Assembly: GCA_030272155.1 (NCBI GenBank)
Contig: CP126202.1
Coordinates: 62,001 to 126,000 of the forward strand
Reading direction: 5' to 3'
Source of the DNA: Tetradesmus obliquus
Lineage: Eukaryota; Chlorophyta; Chlorophyceae; Sphaeropleales; Scenedesmaceae
DNA length: 64,000 bases
The notes beneath the pieces were generated by a model. That model saw only the letters and a list, made by a program, of their open reading frames with translations. It had not been told where the DNA came from and did not search any database. Each line of letters starts with the position of its first letter. Position 1 is the stretch's first letter. The translations under genes and the position numbers were made by a program. Shown one piece after another: positions 27,490-39,700 of the stretch.

Positions 27490-28174
27490 CTTTAAACCCT
27501 AAACCGCCACCAGGTGACGACCACGTCTGCCAAGGCTGGCGGCTTTGAGGCGCGCTTCTACCACAAGGTGTACGCGGAGGAGTTTGGCAACGTGCGCGGC
27601 CACTTTGGGCCCATCAACAGCGTGGCCTTCGCGCCTGACGGCCGCAGCTTCACCACGGGAGGTGCGAGGGTGTGGGGAGGGGGGGGGGTGCAAATCAAAG
27701 GCTTGTACATTGTTTGATTAAACGTGCATTGTGTGTGTGGTGTGGCGGTGCCAGACGGCCGCAGCTTCACCACGGGAGGTGCGTGGGGGGCGGGGACCGA
27801 TGGGGGCGCGAGGGGCGGGAGGCGGGGGGGGGGGCGCAGCTTCACCACGGGAGGTGAGGTGAGGCCCAGTGCAGCTGCTGCCTAGTTTGCAGCGGTGTCT
27901 GACGGGGCCTGAGGACTTACAACTCCCTCCTACAAATGTACACAACATCAGGGTTTGAGCATTTTTGGCACGGCACGCCAGGCCTGAGCTGGAGGATGCT
28001 AGTTACGGCTACTCGGCAGTAGCAATGTCACTTGCCGCAGTGCAAACCAGCATGACATGTGTGTTGTGGTCTCAACCCGTTGCGCTGCTGCTGCTGCTGC
28101 CCCAACCAGGTGAGGACGGCTACGTGCGCATCCACCACTTTGACATGGACTACTTCACCACGCGCTTCTTCTGA
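23226..28174 (+). CDS. EIF3I: Translation initiation factor eIF3 subunit i (WD40)
   Basis: Eight exons join in phase: 23226-23246, 24051-24319, 25078-25177, 25622-25744, 26143-26220, 26720-26896, 27514-27661, 28110-28174, giving 326 residues, one away from the human length. Exon 1 codes only MRPYLLK and continues as [18 protein letters not shown]. Later hallmarks: [91 protein letters not shown] and [16 protein letters not shown]. The protein is a seven-bladed propeller, part of the eIF3 scaffold that binds the 40S subunit. Introns hold decayed copies of the ends of exons 2, 3, 6 and 7. The copy at 26577-26630 keeps the frame for 17 codons and could be used as an alternative exon start. TGTAA motifs nearest the end are distant (29164). 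Confidence 0.93.
24751..24848. repeat. 34-bp tandem repeat, three units
   Basis: TGTGTGCTGTTGTGGGCATA plus TGTTCATTGCAG recurs at 34-bp spacing in eIF3i intron 2, each unit ending in an acceptor-like TTGCAG. Confidence 0.9.
25178..25440 (+). repeat. Two copies of eIF3i exon-3 end with AT-rich spacer repeats
   Basis: AGCTTCATGGGCAGCCCGCC onward (exon-3 end) recurs at 25269-25322 and 25387-25424. The intervening DNA repeats GCTCAAACAAATAACATGTC and related ATAACATGTCA words, so exon edge and intron edge were duplicated together as a unit of about 118-143 bp. Confidence 0.88.
26573..26632 (+). repeat. Copy of eIF3i exon-6 start
   Basis: CAGGTCTCCCCTGACGGCAG through GCCAGCCTGGACAAGAC repeats the acceptor and first 50 nt of exon 6 (true start 26720) with two silent-type changes, 143 bp upstream. 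Confidence 0.88.
26975..27200 (+). repeat. Copies of eIF3i exon-6 and exon-7 ends
   Basis: GCTGTACGACCACGTGCTGC and GGCCAGGACGCTTCACAGGT at 26985-27035 repeat the exon-6 end, with a weaker copy at 27165-27196. Copies of the exon-7 end (GGCCGCAGCTTCACCACGGG) lie further on at 27757-27781 and 27836-27856. Confidence 0.82.
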
Positions 28175-28185
28175 GGCGGTGACAG

Positions 28186-28545
28186 CAGCAGCAGCTTGAG
28201 GGGTGCCACAGCTGCAGCAGCAGCAGCTTGAGGGGTGCCACAGCTGCAGCAGCAGCAGCTTGAGGGGTGCCACAGCTGCAGCAGCAGCAGCTTGAGGGGT
28301 GCCACAGCTGCAGCAGCAGCAGCTTGAGGGGTGCCACAGCTGCAGCAGCAGCAGCTTGAGGGGTGCCACAGCTGCAGCAGCAGCAGCAGCAGGAGCTGCA
28401 GCAGCAGCAGCTTGAGGGGTGCCACAGCCGCAGCAGCAGCAGCAGCAGCAGCTTGATGGGTGCCACAGCTGCAGCAGCAGTAGTAGCAGCAGCAGCTTGA
28501 CGGGTGGCACAGCTGCAGCAGCAGCAGCAGCAGAAGCAGTTTGAG
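28186..28545. repeat. 32-bp minisatellite after the eIF3i stop
   Basis: CTTGAGGGGTGCCACAGCTG plus (CAG)4 repeats at 32-bp spacing from about 28195, six regular units then longer ones where the CAG part has expanded. It lies 12 bp after the eIF3i stop and so is probably in its 3' UTR. Confidence 0.93.
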
Positions 28546-30533
28546 TGTGCCGCTGAGGCCGCAGCATAGAGGCAGCCAGCAGCACAACTCGCCTCGCCAA
28601 GTTGCCTGACTGCGCCAGCCGGCAACTGCTGTTGCTGAGCAGGGCGCAGCTGCTGTAGTTTGTCAGCAAATGTGTTGTGTGTACTGATGCGATTGCACGC
28701 TGCGCCACCACATCTGGCATAGCACAACGTTTGCATGGCTGCAGCAATGCAGCACAGTCGTAGTTTGAGAGGCTTACACAGATGCCTGGATGCTCCTGGC
28801 ACAGTTAGCAGTACAGCAGGCATGCCCTGCTGCAGTACAAACACTCTGCTGCAGTACACACACTGTACATGTGCGGTGCTGCTAGTGGTCAGAGGGTTGA
28901 AGCTTGGGAGGTTTTGTTGCCTGTCAAGCTGCCTTCACATGGCGTTTGCCACAAGGCATGGTCGCCCTGACTGTTCTGTAGCGTCATGCGACACAGTCGT
29001 GGTTGTCATCAACCATCAGCCAGAATGTTTCGGTTGCTTTGGCTGTGCTGGCGCCGCGCAGTAAAGGCAGCCTTGCCTAGGCTCATGTGTGATGTGTGTT
29101 GTTCCGTGTTCTGTTGAAGCGGGTGGATTGGTTTTGGTATGATGCTTGATGTAACTTGTTTTTTGTAACCTCGTCTCAGCCTGAGAGCATAGCCTGCTCA
29201 ACCATGCACCTGAGATCGTACTGTGCTTCACGTCCCTATGCATCATGTTGTGGTCACAGGGGAGTGCAGAGGTGCCATTCCATTTGATGTTTGCAGCTGA
29301 TGCATGTGGTGTCAGCCTGACATCGTATCGAGCCGCCGCGACCACGGCCTGCAGTTTTGCTGGAACAAAACCCTTTTCAGCTACGCAGTGCCTCAGGCCG
29401 TTGGGCACCCTGCAGCCTTGCAAACCTTCTCTGCGCCTCGGGCTGGGCCACCATGTTACACGGGTAACCTCACCCACTTGGGCACCCTGCACCCTTGCAA
29501 ATCTTCCATATGAAATGGAAGCCAATGACAGGCATGTCAAACGCCTGATGATTTGCCAACGGACAGCTTTTCAGGCGGCCTGCATGGCAGCCCACTTCAA
29601 GTGCTCGGAGCATAGTGTATGAACCTACAATAGTGCTCGGAGCATAGTGCATGAACCTGCAATCTTCCCCCCGCTTCCAAATGCATGTTGCCTGCTTGCC
29701 ACGGCTTCCATCACCCCGCCCGTCCACATGCTGCGCATGGCGTGGCCAGCACTTGTGGCTGGCTGACAGCCTGACAGACTCAAGGCGGCACTGCAGCATG
29801 AGTTTCTGCATCAGCGTTTGATACAGTGTTTGAACGCCGGCTTTATCTTTGTGATCATTGCCAGCATGACTGGCATGGGTGGACGGCGTGCGTGACACGT
29901 GCTGCTGCTGCGGATGCGTTGTACGTGAGTGCTGTTGGCAGAGAGCTTTCACTTTGCATGTCACAATGGCGACAGTAAGGCTGCTGTTGAAGCCCTCGGC
30001 GTTGATGCCGCAGCTGCACAGCACATCAGCCAAGCAGGCAGTAGCTGGGCCATACAAAGGCAGACGGGGCAGGACACCGGAGATCCTTTATGTCTCGGTC
30101 TGTGCTCTCTTTGCCTTGTGCAGTTGCAGCTGCGCCTCTTGCTGCACGGGCGGCTGTTGCCACATGCCGTGGCAGCACAAGTTATGTGGTTGGGTGATGG
30201 TGTAAAGGGAGAGTTAGCATGTTTCAACATGTAAGCAGGGCTGAGGCTGGCTCTGGCGCTGAAAGGCCGTTGTGGTTCCCGTCAGCAGCGGCTGCTGCTG
30301 TGTATGTGGTGTTCACCTTTGCGTTGTGCTGGGGTACCAGTGGCATCTGCGATAGCTGGTTGCAGGCACTCTGTGGCTGCTGAGGCCTGCAGGAAAGCAC
30401 ATGCCTGTACACTCTGGCTGCTGAGGCCTGTATAGGGGGGTGTGCGTGTATTGCTGGCGACGGCAGTGCCGTAGGCCTGCGGCATACAGGTTTGCTTGAT
30501 TGCTGTGTATGGCCCGCCACTGGCTACTGAGTA
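28546..30533. other. Intergenic, no recognised gene
   Basis: Beyond the minisatellite there is a TGTAA at 29164-29168, a short direct repeat (GTGCTCGGAGCATAGTG at 29599 and 29633) and a single fragment of the 36.7-42.1 kb satellite. Open frames here match no family I recognise. Confidence 0.5.
29642..29712 (+). repeat. Solo fragment of the 180-bp satellite
   Basis: TGAACCTGCAATCTTCCCCC and AAATGCATGTTGCCTGCTTG with CCACGGCTTCC match the monomers of the large satellite 7 kb away. Confidence 0.9.
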
Positions 30534-31205
30534 GGGTTTTGCCCCCTGGTAACATCATCATCATGTTACTCATCAAGCCATAGCATCAACGCCATCGGCC
30601 CCGCGCCCCAGTGGAGCGGCAACTACACCCTCGTGTTTGCAAGCATTACGCACACCCCAAGCCTTTTCAAAAAAATCAGCAATGAACCTAGACACCAGTA
30701 ACCTAACAGAACCCCAAGCATCATCCGACACAAACCGCTTCACCTTCACCTCAGCATCTGTAATAGACAACAAGTTACGCAATTTTGCAGCGCAACCAGA
30801 CAAAGCCTAATCTCATTTAACATCTCATCTCTTTGCACAGACGTCGCAGCACAATCAAACAACAAATGTGACAATGACTCCACACCAGCACCACACGCCG
30901 GACATGCTGTATTACCATTAGCTCGCCTGCCACCATAACGACTGGTGCGTTCATGTACAGCCAAGCAACCCAAACGCACACGCATCATCAACTCGACACC
31001 ACGTGTAGGCGCCCCAGACCGCAAAAAAGGCCTGACCCGGGCCCGCTTAAACGTCATAACATCAGCATGTTTAGGGTGCACATGCGTGATGTAACTCAAC
31101 AAAGTGGAATGCTCCAGCGATTCACACATTATCCTATCTGCATGCAACTTCTTGATCTGCCCTGAAATGTGACTCTTGCAGCAAAGGGTTTTGCCCCCTG
31201 GTAAC
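30534..31205 (-). mobile_element. 5'-truncated non-LTR retrotransposon with 20-bp target-site duplication
   Basis: GGGTTTTGCCCCCTGGTAAC flanks the element at 30534-30553 and 31186-31205. The body (30554-31185, minus strand) ends, at its 3' side, in GATGAGTAACATGATGATGA, a simple ATG-repeat tail typical of some LINE clades. It codes the end of a reverse-transcriptase ORF. The same 3' terminus forms the 49-bp relic at 7627-7707. Confidence 0.88.
30573..31185 (-). pseudogene. LINE ORF2 C-terminal remnant, zinc-binding region, frameshifted
   Basis: Minus-strand reading gives MMRVRLGCLAVHERTSRYGG, then CPACGAGVESLSHLLFDC, the CxxC...H...C pattern of the zinc-binding segment that follows reverse transcriptase in many LINEs. 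The upstream part is missing and one frameshift near 30790 separates this from the C-terminal part (RNLLSITDAEVKVKRFVSDD to the stop at 30573). Not functional. Confidence 0.75.
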
Positions 31206-32172
31206 GACAAAGGGATGCTCATGGTGCAGAGCATGGGGCAGCATGTGCCACCTCTAATCACCGTCATACTCAAGTTTAATATAATTCAAGCATGTGCACA
31301 TGCGCATGTAATTCAAGCATGTGCACATGCGCGCGTTGTGCTGCCGCTGTGTTAACAGATGGGTTGCATATATAGGTGATCACCTGTTGTCACGTGACAA
31401 CATGCCAACAGGACTTGGCGTTACAGTGCACTCATGCCAACAGGACTTGGCGTCAGCGCGATCGAAACGCATGAAGTGTTCGACTTGTTTGCTTATTCAT
31501 GCAGGCACGATTGTGCTGTCTGACGATTGGATCGCAGGCACACCTGCTCTCGCAGCGGTTCGGCAGGTGGCAGGAACTCTGAGGTGCACCCGTCACAGAG
31601 GAACAATATCTTTCCATCTAGTCATGCGCTGCAAACTTGCAGCATCACCACAACCGTTATGTAGGATTTAAAATTAAATGAGGTCTTAGGCAGGCCCGCT
31701 TGGCGTCAGCCTAGCTTCTTTGTTATAATCCTAGCGGGATATTTCCTTTCGACGCCCACTTCGTTCGACTACTTCCATCTGCTTTACATGCTGAAACACT
31801 CTGAAAACTCAATGTTAACAACGCACACACGGTTTGAAAGATCCAGCCAGTGAAGGTCCGTACCAGTGAAGGTCCGTATCTGAGAAACTGGGTCTAGTGA
31901 CTCATGATCAAGTACTTGTTCCGCCCCGTCACAGCCATCTAAATGTTATCACAGCAAACACTTATGGCTTTAGGTGAAGCTTTGCATCCCGCCATGTGCG
32001 CAGTGCAGACTGGAAGTCCCCGCGCCCACTCTTGTGATCAGAATCTCCTGCGTGTGACGAAAGCAGCCGCGTTACATGACTGTTCAACGCATCTAAGTGC
32101 GAATAGGCCGCGACTCATTGCTTGCGGTGCACGGTGCTGCTGCAGTGTCTGAGCAAGTGAGGCGGGCCCGAA
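31206..32172. other. Upstream region of the SBP gene, no recognised gene
   Basis: AT-richer than the surroundings. It contains two adjacent direct repeats: AATTCAAGCATGTGCACATG at 31286 and 31312, and CATGCCAACAGGACTTGGCG at 31400 and 31434, plus CCAGTGAAGGTCCGTA twice at 31846 and 31862. Confidence 0.55.
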
Positions 32173-33504
32173 ATGCCACAGCAGGAGGCCGTCAACGGTC
32201 TTAATGAACATCCAGGTATGTATTTATAGCAGTTCGTGCGCAACACATGGTCCTGCAGCTGCGCTGGCACGGCGGCCTGCCAGGTGCCCTCTCCCCCTCC
32301 CCAAAAGATCCTACTGTGGGGCCTCACCAGAACAAGATCTCTCCTTGCCTTCTGTTGCGTTGCAGCAGAGGAAGAAATCGAGCAAGAGTCGGATGAAGCA
32401 GAGGGTCAGCTCTCTTCAGGCAGGGATGCATTGTCAGGGGGTGCATCTGCCCGCAAGCTGCAGTGCCAGGTGAGCATGCTGGGACGCTGCTGACTGTTCA
32501 CTGCCAGTACTGGTGCCAACAGCATGCCAGCTGACTTGCAGCACACATGGCAACCCAAGTTTCAACAATATGAGATTCCTTGCAGGTCGTCACTGTATCG
32601 TGCAGGCTGCGGCGGGATCACGGCACTCAGCTGCCGCAGCACTGCTGCTCAACGGTTGAGCAACTACAATCTACAGCAGGTTGATATTCGCCACAAAAGC
32701 GTCCGCGCTGCGCGCTGGCGTAGCACTACCTGCAGGCGCTGGGCTGCAATCAGACAGGTTTGAACATCAGCATGACTATCCTCATGTCCCCTGCGGCTGT
32801 GTGCCCTGCAGGCGCTGGGCTGCACTGCTGACTTGGCAGCTGAGGGCAGGTACTGCATCAAGCGCCGCCTCTGCAAGCAGCACCTCAAGGTGAGCAGCCA
32901 GGAGGCCTGCTCAGGACTGGCGCCAGATGCGCTGCGCTGCGGCGCTCTGCACAGATTGCCAGATGCATTTTCAGCACGTGCTATGGTGGCCTTGCCCAGC
33001 CCAGTGATGCTGCCATGAGATACGGCTGCACATGTGACCGTGACGCACGCAGCGCCTCCCCCCGCAGCGACATGCTGCTGTCATACATGTTTTCCAATAA
33101 CTATATCTGCTGCTTGCATGCGTGCTGCAGGCCACCTCACTGCGGCGCAACCGCAGCGGCGCGGACGGGGAGTTCCGCTTCTGCCAGCAGGTGAGCCGGG
33201 CCAGGCGCCAGTAGCCCATGCTGCAGCTGCAGCAGCATATGCAGCGAGGGGCCAGCAGCAACCCCAGGGAAGGTAGAACAGCATTGCAGCCCAACTCGTG
33301 TTGCCAGTGCAGTGCCAGGTTGCAGCTAGCAGCCTGATGGGACGAGGGGAGCGATGTTCGTGCCGTCCCGCTGCATCTGAGCCAGGCCAGAGGCCAGCAG
33401 CACGTGCTGCAGCTGCCGCAGCACATGCAGGGAGGGGCCAGCAGCAGCTGCTGCGGCTGCGGTAGCTGCAGCTCATAAACAACTGGCAGCTCCTGAGCTC
33501 CTGC

Positions 33505-33536
<32 letters not shown>

Positions 33537-34615
33537 TTGACAGTGTGGCAAGTTGGAGCCGCTCAGTGCCTTTCAAGGCATGAAGAGGTGAGCAGCAGCA
33601 GCAGCAGCAGCAGCGGCTTGACCTGCCATCCAGCCGTTGGGTTCAAGAAGAGTTGCGCACAGCGAGACATCCACAGCTAGCAGTGGTTGCGGGTGCAAAC
33701 CAATGTACTGCACATAGCGAAAGTGTGCCATGTGGCAACACTCTACAGGAAAGATGGACAATGCAGTAGGTTCGCCCGGCGTGCAGCATGCCTAGGGCGT
33801 GTGTCCTGAAATGCCGCTGAACATAATTCAACCAGGGCTGTTGCTGGTACATACGTCAAGTGTGCAGCTGCAGCAAAGCACACAGCATGGTTTGCATGCA
33901 TGCTTCACCTGCTGACTATGACCACGTCACCACAAGGATCCTGGGCACGTTTGTAACATTGCATCCGCAGGAGTTGCAAGGTGCAGCTTAAGCGACTCCG
34001 TGTTGGCTCCAGTGCAGCGCGCAAGCAGCGCGCCACAGAACATGGCACAAGCTTTGCTGCAGGCCGGCACCTGACCAACTGCCACATGGGGCTCCAGCCA
34101 ATTCCACTGGCATCAGCCCCACTCCCAGCAGCAGCAGCAGCAGCAGCAGGAGCAGCAGGAAGAGCAGGTTTGCTGGCCCAGTTTGAGCAGCTGCAGCACC
34201 TCAAAGCGATGCAGCAGCAGCTAGAGCAAGAGTTGCTGCTGCAGCTGCAGCACCAGACCAGCGACCCTGCAATTGCTGCAGCAGCAGCTGGATGCACTGA
34301 CTGGCCCGGTGTAATGCCTCCAGTTACGGCTGCAATGCAGGCTTGCTTGCAGCCACAGCTGCTTGCAAACGGCAGTGGCTTGTCTGCTGCAAGCACACTC
34401 GGCCTGCGTCTGGCAGCAGCAGCCGCTGCAGTTGTCGGGTCATATACTGATCCAACACACGGCCGGCTGCCTACACACGCACAGCTGCTGCAGGGTATGA
34501 TGCAAACTGCACAGTTACATGCCAACGATCAGTGTCAGCTGAACCCCCTGGCAAGCCCAAAACAGCAGGAGCAGCAGCAGCAGCTGGTGCTGCAGGCTGA
34601 AATGCAGCACCAAAT

Positions 34616-34648
<33 letters not shown>

Positions 34649-36293
34649 GCAGCAGCAGCAGCAGCAGCAGCAGGTGGAGAACGCCGAGCTGCACCGGCAG
34701 CTGCTGCAACTGAAGGAGCAGCTACAGCTCCACAAGCAGCAGCTGCAGGCGCAGCTACTGTCCGCCCAGCAGCAGCAACATGTGCTACAGCCGACAGCAG
34801 CACCTGTGAGTGAGCCAGCGCTTGATGAAGAAGCAGAAAAGCCAGCAGCAGGAGTGCCTTTGCTGCCGCACTTTGCAGGCAGCAGTGCGGCACCACACAC
34901 TGCCAGCACTGCCCTTGAAGGGCCAAGCTTGGCCGGCCAGGCCCGCACAGTGACTGCAAGCAATGTGGCGGCATGCTTGGCAGGCAATGCACCAGATGCA
35001 GCCCGCTGCTCAAGCACTGCTGCTGGCGGGAGGGTGGCCAGCAATGCTTGCCCAGCCGCAGGGCTAGCAGGCGTTGTGTCGAGCAGTACAGGGGCTGCTG
35101 CAGGGCCAGCCGCTGCAGGCGGCGGTGCAGCAGCATATGGGCCGCTCATGCAGCCGATGACGCTGCGCAGTGCTGCACTAAATGGCGACGAAGTGCCTTC
35201 CACAGCCGCTGCTGCTGCTGCTGTTGCTGCTGTTGGTGCTGCTAGAGCATCACCTGGTGCGGGTGCAGCAGGGCTGTCGGCAGTAGAAGCTGCTGTGCTG
35301 AGCATAGACATGGACTCATTTGCCAAGGTCTTGGAGATGCTGCCTTCGGGGTCGATGATGAGCGGCAAGGACATCAACTCCGCTGATGTGGCGCTGCGGA
35401 TGGAGTCCTTCATGCAAGACCTGCAGCCTGGCATGCTCAGCCAGCCCCAGCAGCAGCAGCAGCAGCAGGGGTCTGAGCTAGCACCAGCGGCGCGAGGTGC
35501 GTCTCCCTTTGTAGCTGCTGCGCAGTCTGCGGTGCCGTGGATAGCTGACGCAACGCGGTACTGCGGCGAGTTTGCCAGCAGCAGCAGGAGCAGCGGCAAG
35601 GCAGCTGCAGCACGCTTGGCGTTGCCTGCTGCTGTGGCGGGGGTATCAGCACAGTTCAGCATTGCAGAGGCTGACAGCAGTGCACCGCAAGCTGTGGTCA
35701 GTTCAGCATCTGCAGCGCCGCAGCTTGCACGTGTTAGTGCAGCTTCACCCGTGGCCAACAGCGCCGAGCCTGCGGCTGCAGCTACAGCAGCTCCATCCCC
35801 GCTGCTTTCAGCGGCACTGCGCTGTAGCACGCTCGACGACATGTATGGCGCGCTGCTTGTGCCACAGCCTGGGCTGCAGGGCTGCTCGTCGCTGATGAGC
35901 ATAGCCATGGAGGGCGCGACATCGTTTGACGACATGACAGAGGTGCTAGCAGCAGCGCTGGCGGAGGCACTGCAGCAGCAGCAGCACCAGCAGCAACAGC
36001 ACTTGGTGAGGGACCTTGAGCAGGCAGTGGACGAGCCACTGCTGCAGCCGCTGTGGACAGGCGGTGTTGCTTTCGCTCCACCTGCAGCAGTACCTACAGC
36101 CGTTCTTGCAGGCATGAGCGCTGCGACTGCTGTAGCAAGCAGTGCCCTGCAGCCTGACAGGAAGACCCTTGAAAGCATTCAAGGTGGCATGCCAGCAGCT
36201 GCAGCAGCGGCAGCAGCAGCAGCAGTGTGGATGCCAGGTGGCCAGCCTGGTTTCACCAGCGAGTGCTGCGACTGGGACATCAGGTGGACGTGA
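32173..36293 (+). CDS. SBP-box transcription factor, long Gln/Ala-rich C-terminus
   Basis: Six exons join in phase: 32173-32215, 32366-32469, 32812-32889, 33131-33190, 33544-33587, 33971-36293 (883 residues). Spliced residues 47-115 form an SBP domain: CQALGCTADL, RYCIKRRLCKQHLK, EFRFCQQCGKLEPLSAF, GMKRSCKVQLKRLR. First zinc site: Cys48, Cys53, Cys70, His73. Second: Cys93, Cys96, Cys112, but the usual His is Glu100 (CGKLE where most have CxRFH). The basic KRSCKVQLKRLRVGSSAARK overlaps the domain end and should be the nuclear-localisation signal. The remaining ~770 residues are Gln/Ala-rich with long poly-Q and a conserved-looking IDMDSFAKVLEML. The family binds GTAC-core DNA; Chlamydomonas CRR1 (copper response) is a member, but this gene need not be its orthologue. 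Decayed copies of exon-3 start lie at about 32730. Confidence 0.87.
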
Positions 36294-36714
36294 TGATGCA
36301 GCAAGGCTGGCCTGCTTGTTGTGGCAGAAAAACCAAGGCCCTGCCATCGACTCATGGCACTCAGCGCGTTGAGCCGCACCTGTTGTGCTTCGGCTGAGCC
36401 ATGGGCGGCTGCTGAAAGGTGTGAGTGACTGCTGATATTTTGAGTTGAAGTTTGGATGTGCTGTGTTGGTGTGTCGCTCCTGGCGGCAGCTACCTGAGTC
36501 CTGGCGGGGCCCTGCTGCCAGGCATGGCTGTGCAAGCCAGGCAGCACCCTCCATCAACCTGTACAAAGCTGCAGCCCAAGGCAGCAGGACCTGGGGGATG
36601 CCGTTGCAATGCATGCGCTTGGGCCATGCTGTGCGAGGCACGGAGACCTCACACAGGGCCACCAGCCGTGCAATGTTTGTGCATTCATAACCTAGTAATC
36701 GTCATGCGCCCCCC
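36294..36714. other. 3' flank of the SBP gene
   Basis: No gene is recognisable. No TGTAA occurs before the satellite starts, so transcription might end inside the satellite, whose C-type monomers contain CTGTAAC. Confidence 0.45.
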
Positions 36715-39700
36715 GCTTCCCCCCGCTTCCAAATACATGTTGCCTGCTTGCCACGGCTTCCCCCTGCCCCACAGGCTTGCCCATGCTGTATATTTGTGTT
36801 ATAACAGGTATATACACACAAACTAAGGCATGTTGGGTCATGTACAGTGCCACATACAGTGCAGAACGCATGAAAACCTGCAATCTTCCCCCCGCCTCCC
36901 CCCGCTTCCAAATGCATGTTGCCTGCTTGCCACGGCTTCCCGCCTGCCCCACTGACATGCCCATGCTGTAACTTTGTGTTATAACATGTATATACACGCA
37001 AACGAAGGCATGTTGGGTCATGTACAGTGCCACATACAGTGCAAGGTGCATAAAAACCTGCAATCTTCCCCCCACTTCCCCCCGATTGCAAATGCATGTT
37101 GCCTGCTTGCCACGGCTTCCCCCTGCCCCACTGGCATGCCCATGCTGTATATTTGTGCTATAACAGGTATATACACACAAACGAAGGCATGTTGGGTCAT
37201 GTGCAGTGCCACATACAGTGCAGAACGCATGAAAACCTGCAATCTTCCCCCCGCTTCCCCCCGCTTCCAAATGCATGTTGCCTGCTTGCCACGGCTTCCC
37301 CCTGCCCCACAGGCTTGCCCATGCTGTATATTTGTGTTATAACAGGTATATATACACATACGAAGGCATGTTGGGTCATGTACAGTGCCACATACAGTGC
37401 AGAATGCATGAAAACCTGCAATCTTCCCCCCGCCTCCCCCCGCTTCCAAATGCATGTTGCCTGCTTGCCACGGCTTCCCGCCTGCCCCACTGACATGCCC
37501 ATGCTGTAACTTTGTGTTATAACATGTATATACACGCAAACGAAGGCATGTTGGGTCATGTACAGTGCCACATACAGTGCAAGGTGCATAAAAACCTGCA
37601 ATCTTCCCCCCACTTCCCCCCGATTGCAAATGCATGTTGCCTGCTGGCCACGGCTTCCCCCTGCCCCACTGGCATGCCCATGCTGTATGTTTGTGCTATA
37701 ACAGGTATATACACACAAACGAAGGCATGTTGGGTCATGTGCAGTGCCACATACAGTGCAGAACGCATGAAAACCTGCAATCTTCCCCCCGCTTCCCCCC
37801 GCTTCCAAATGCATGTTGCCTGCTTGCCACGGCTTCCCCCTGCCCCACAGGCTTGCCCATGCTGTATATTTGTGTTATAACAGGTATATATACACATACG
37901 AAGGCATGTTGGGTCATGTACAGTGCCACATACAGTGCAGAACGCATGAAAACCTGCAATCTTCCCCCGCTTTCCCCCGCTTCCAAATGCATGTTGCCTG
38001 CTTGCCACGGCTTCCCCTGCCCCAAAGGCATGCCCGTGCTGTAAAATTGCGATAAACAGGTATTTACATGCAAACGAAGGCATATATGGTCATGTACATT
38101 GCCACATACAGTGCAGAGTGCATGAAAACCTGCAAGCTTTCCCGCGCTTCCCCCCGCTTCCCCCCGCACCTAATGCATGTTGCCTACTTGCCACGGATTC
38201 CCCCTGCCCCACAGGCATGCCCATGCTGTATATTTGTGTCATAACAGGTATATACACGCAAACGAAGTCATGTTGGATCATGTACAAGGGCCGCATACAG
38301 TGCAGAGTGCATGAAAACCTGCAATCTTCCCGACGCTTCCCCCGCTTCCAAATGCATGTTGCCTGCTTGCCACGGCTTCCCGCCTGCCCCACTGACATGC
38401 CCATGCTGTAACTTTGTGTTATAACATGTATATACACGCAAACGAAGGCATGTTGGGTCATGTACAGTGCCACATACAGTGCAAGGTGCATAAAAACCTG
38501 CAATCTTCCCCCCACTTCCCCCCGATTGCAAATGCATGTTGCCTGCTTGCCACGGCTTCCCCCTGCCCCACTGGCATGCCCATGCTGTATATTTGTGCTA
38601 TAAAAGGTATATACACACAAACGAAGGCATGTTGGGTCATGTGCAGTGCCACATACAGTGCAGAACGCATGAAAACCTGCAATCTTCCCCCCGCTTCCCC
38701 CCGCTTCCAAATGCATGTTGCCTGCTTGCCACGGCTTCCCCCTGCCCCACAGGCTTGCCCATGCTGTATATTTGTGTTATAACAGGTATATATACACATA
38801 CGAAGGCATGTTGGGTCATGTACAGTGCCACATACAGTGCAGAACGCATGAAAACCTGCAATCTTCCCCCCGCCTCCCCCCGCTTCCAAATGCATGTTGC
38901 CTGCTTGCCACGGCTTCCCGCCTGCCCCACTGACATGCCCATGCTGTAACTTTGTGTTATAACATGTATATACACGCAAACGAAGGCATGTTGGGTCATG
39001 TACAGTGCCACATACAGTGCAAGGTGCATAAAAACCTGCAATCTTCCCTCCACTTCCCCCCGATTGCAAATGCATGTTGCCTGCTGGCCACGGCTTCCCC
39101 CTGCCCCACTGGCATGCCCATGCTGTATGTTTGTGCTATAACAGGTATATACACACAAACGAAGGCATGTTGGGTCATGTGCAGTGCCACATACAGTGCA
39201 GAACGCATGAAAACCTGCAATCTTCCCCCCGCTTCCCCCCGCTTCCAAATGCATGTTGCCTGCTTGCCACGGCTTCCCCCTGCCCCACAGGCTTGCCCAT
39301 GCTGTATATTTGTGTTATAACAGGTATATATACACATACGAAGGCATGTTGGGTCATGTACAGTGCCACATACAGTGCAGAACGCATGAAAACCTGCAAT
39401 CTTCCCCCGCTTTCCCCCGCTTCCAAATGCATGTTGCCTGCTTGCCACGGCTTCCCCTGCCCCAAAGGCATGCCCGTGCTGTAAAATTGCGATAAACAGG
39501 TATTTACATGCAAACGAAGGCATATATGGTCATGTACATTGCCACATACAGTGCAGAGTGCATGAAAACCTGCAAGCTTTCCCGCGCTTCCCCCCGCTTC
39601 CCCCCGCACCTAATGCATGTTGCCTACTTGCCACGGATTCCCCCTGCCCCACAGGCATGCCCATGCTGTATATTTGTGTCATAACAGGTATATACACGCA

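Noticed and set aside
29917..30234. Frame FHFACHNGDSKAAVEALGVDA resembling the start of an ankyrin repeat
   Set aside because: Only one short segment resembles it, no further repeats or splice partners were found nearby, and the frame then becomes Leu-rich without pattern.
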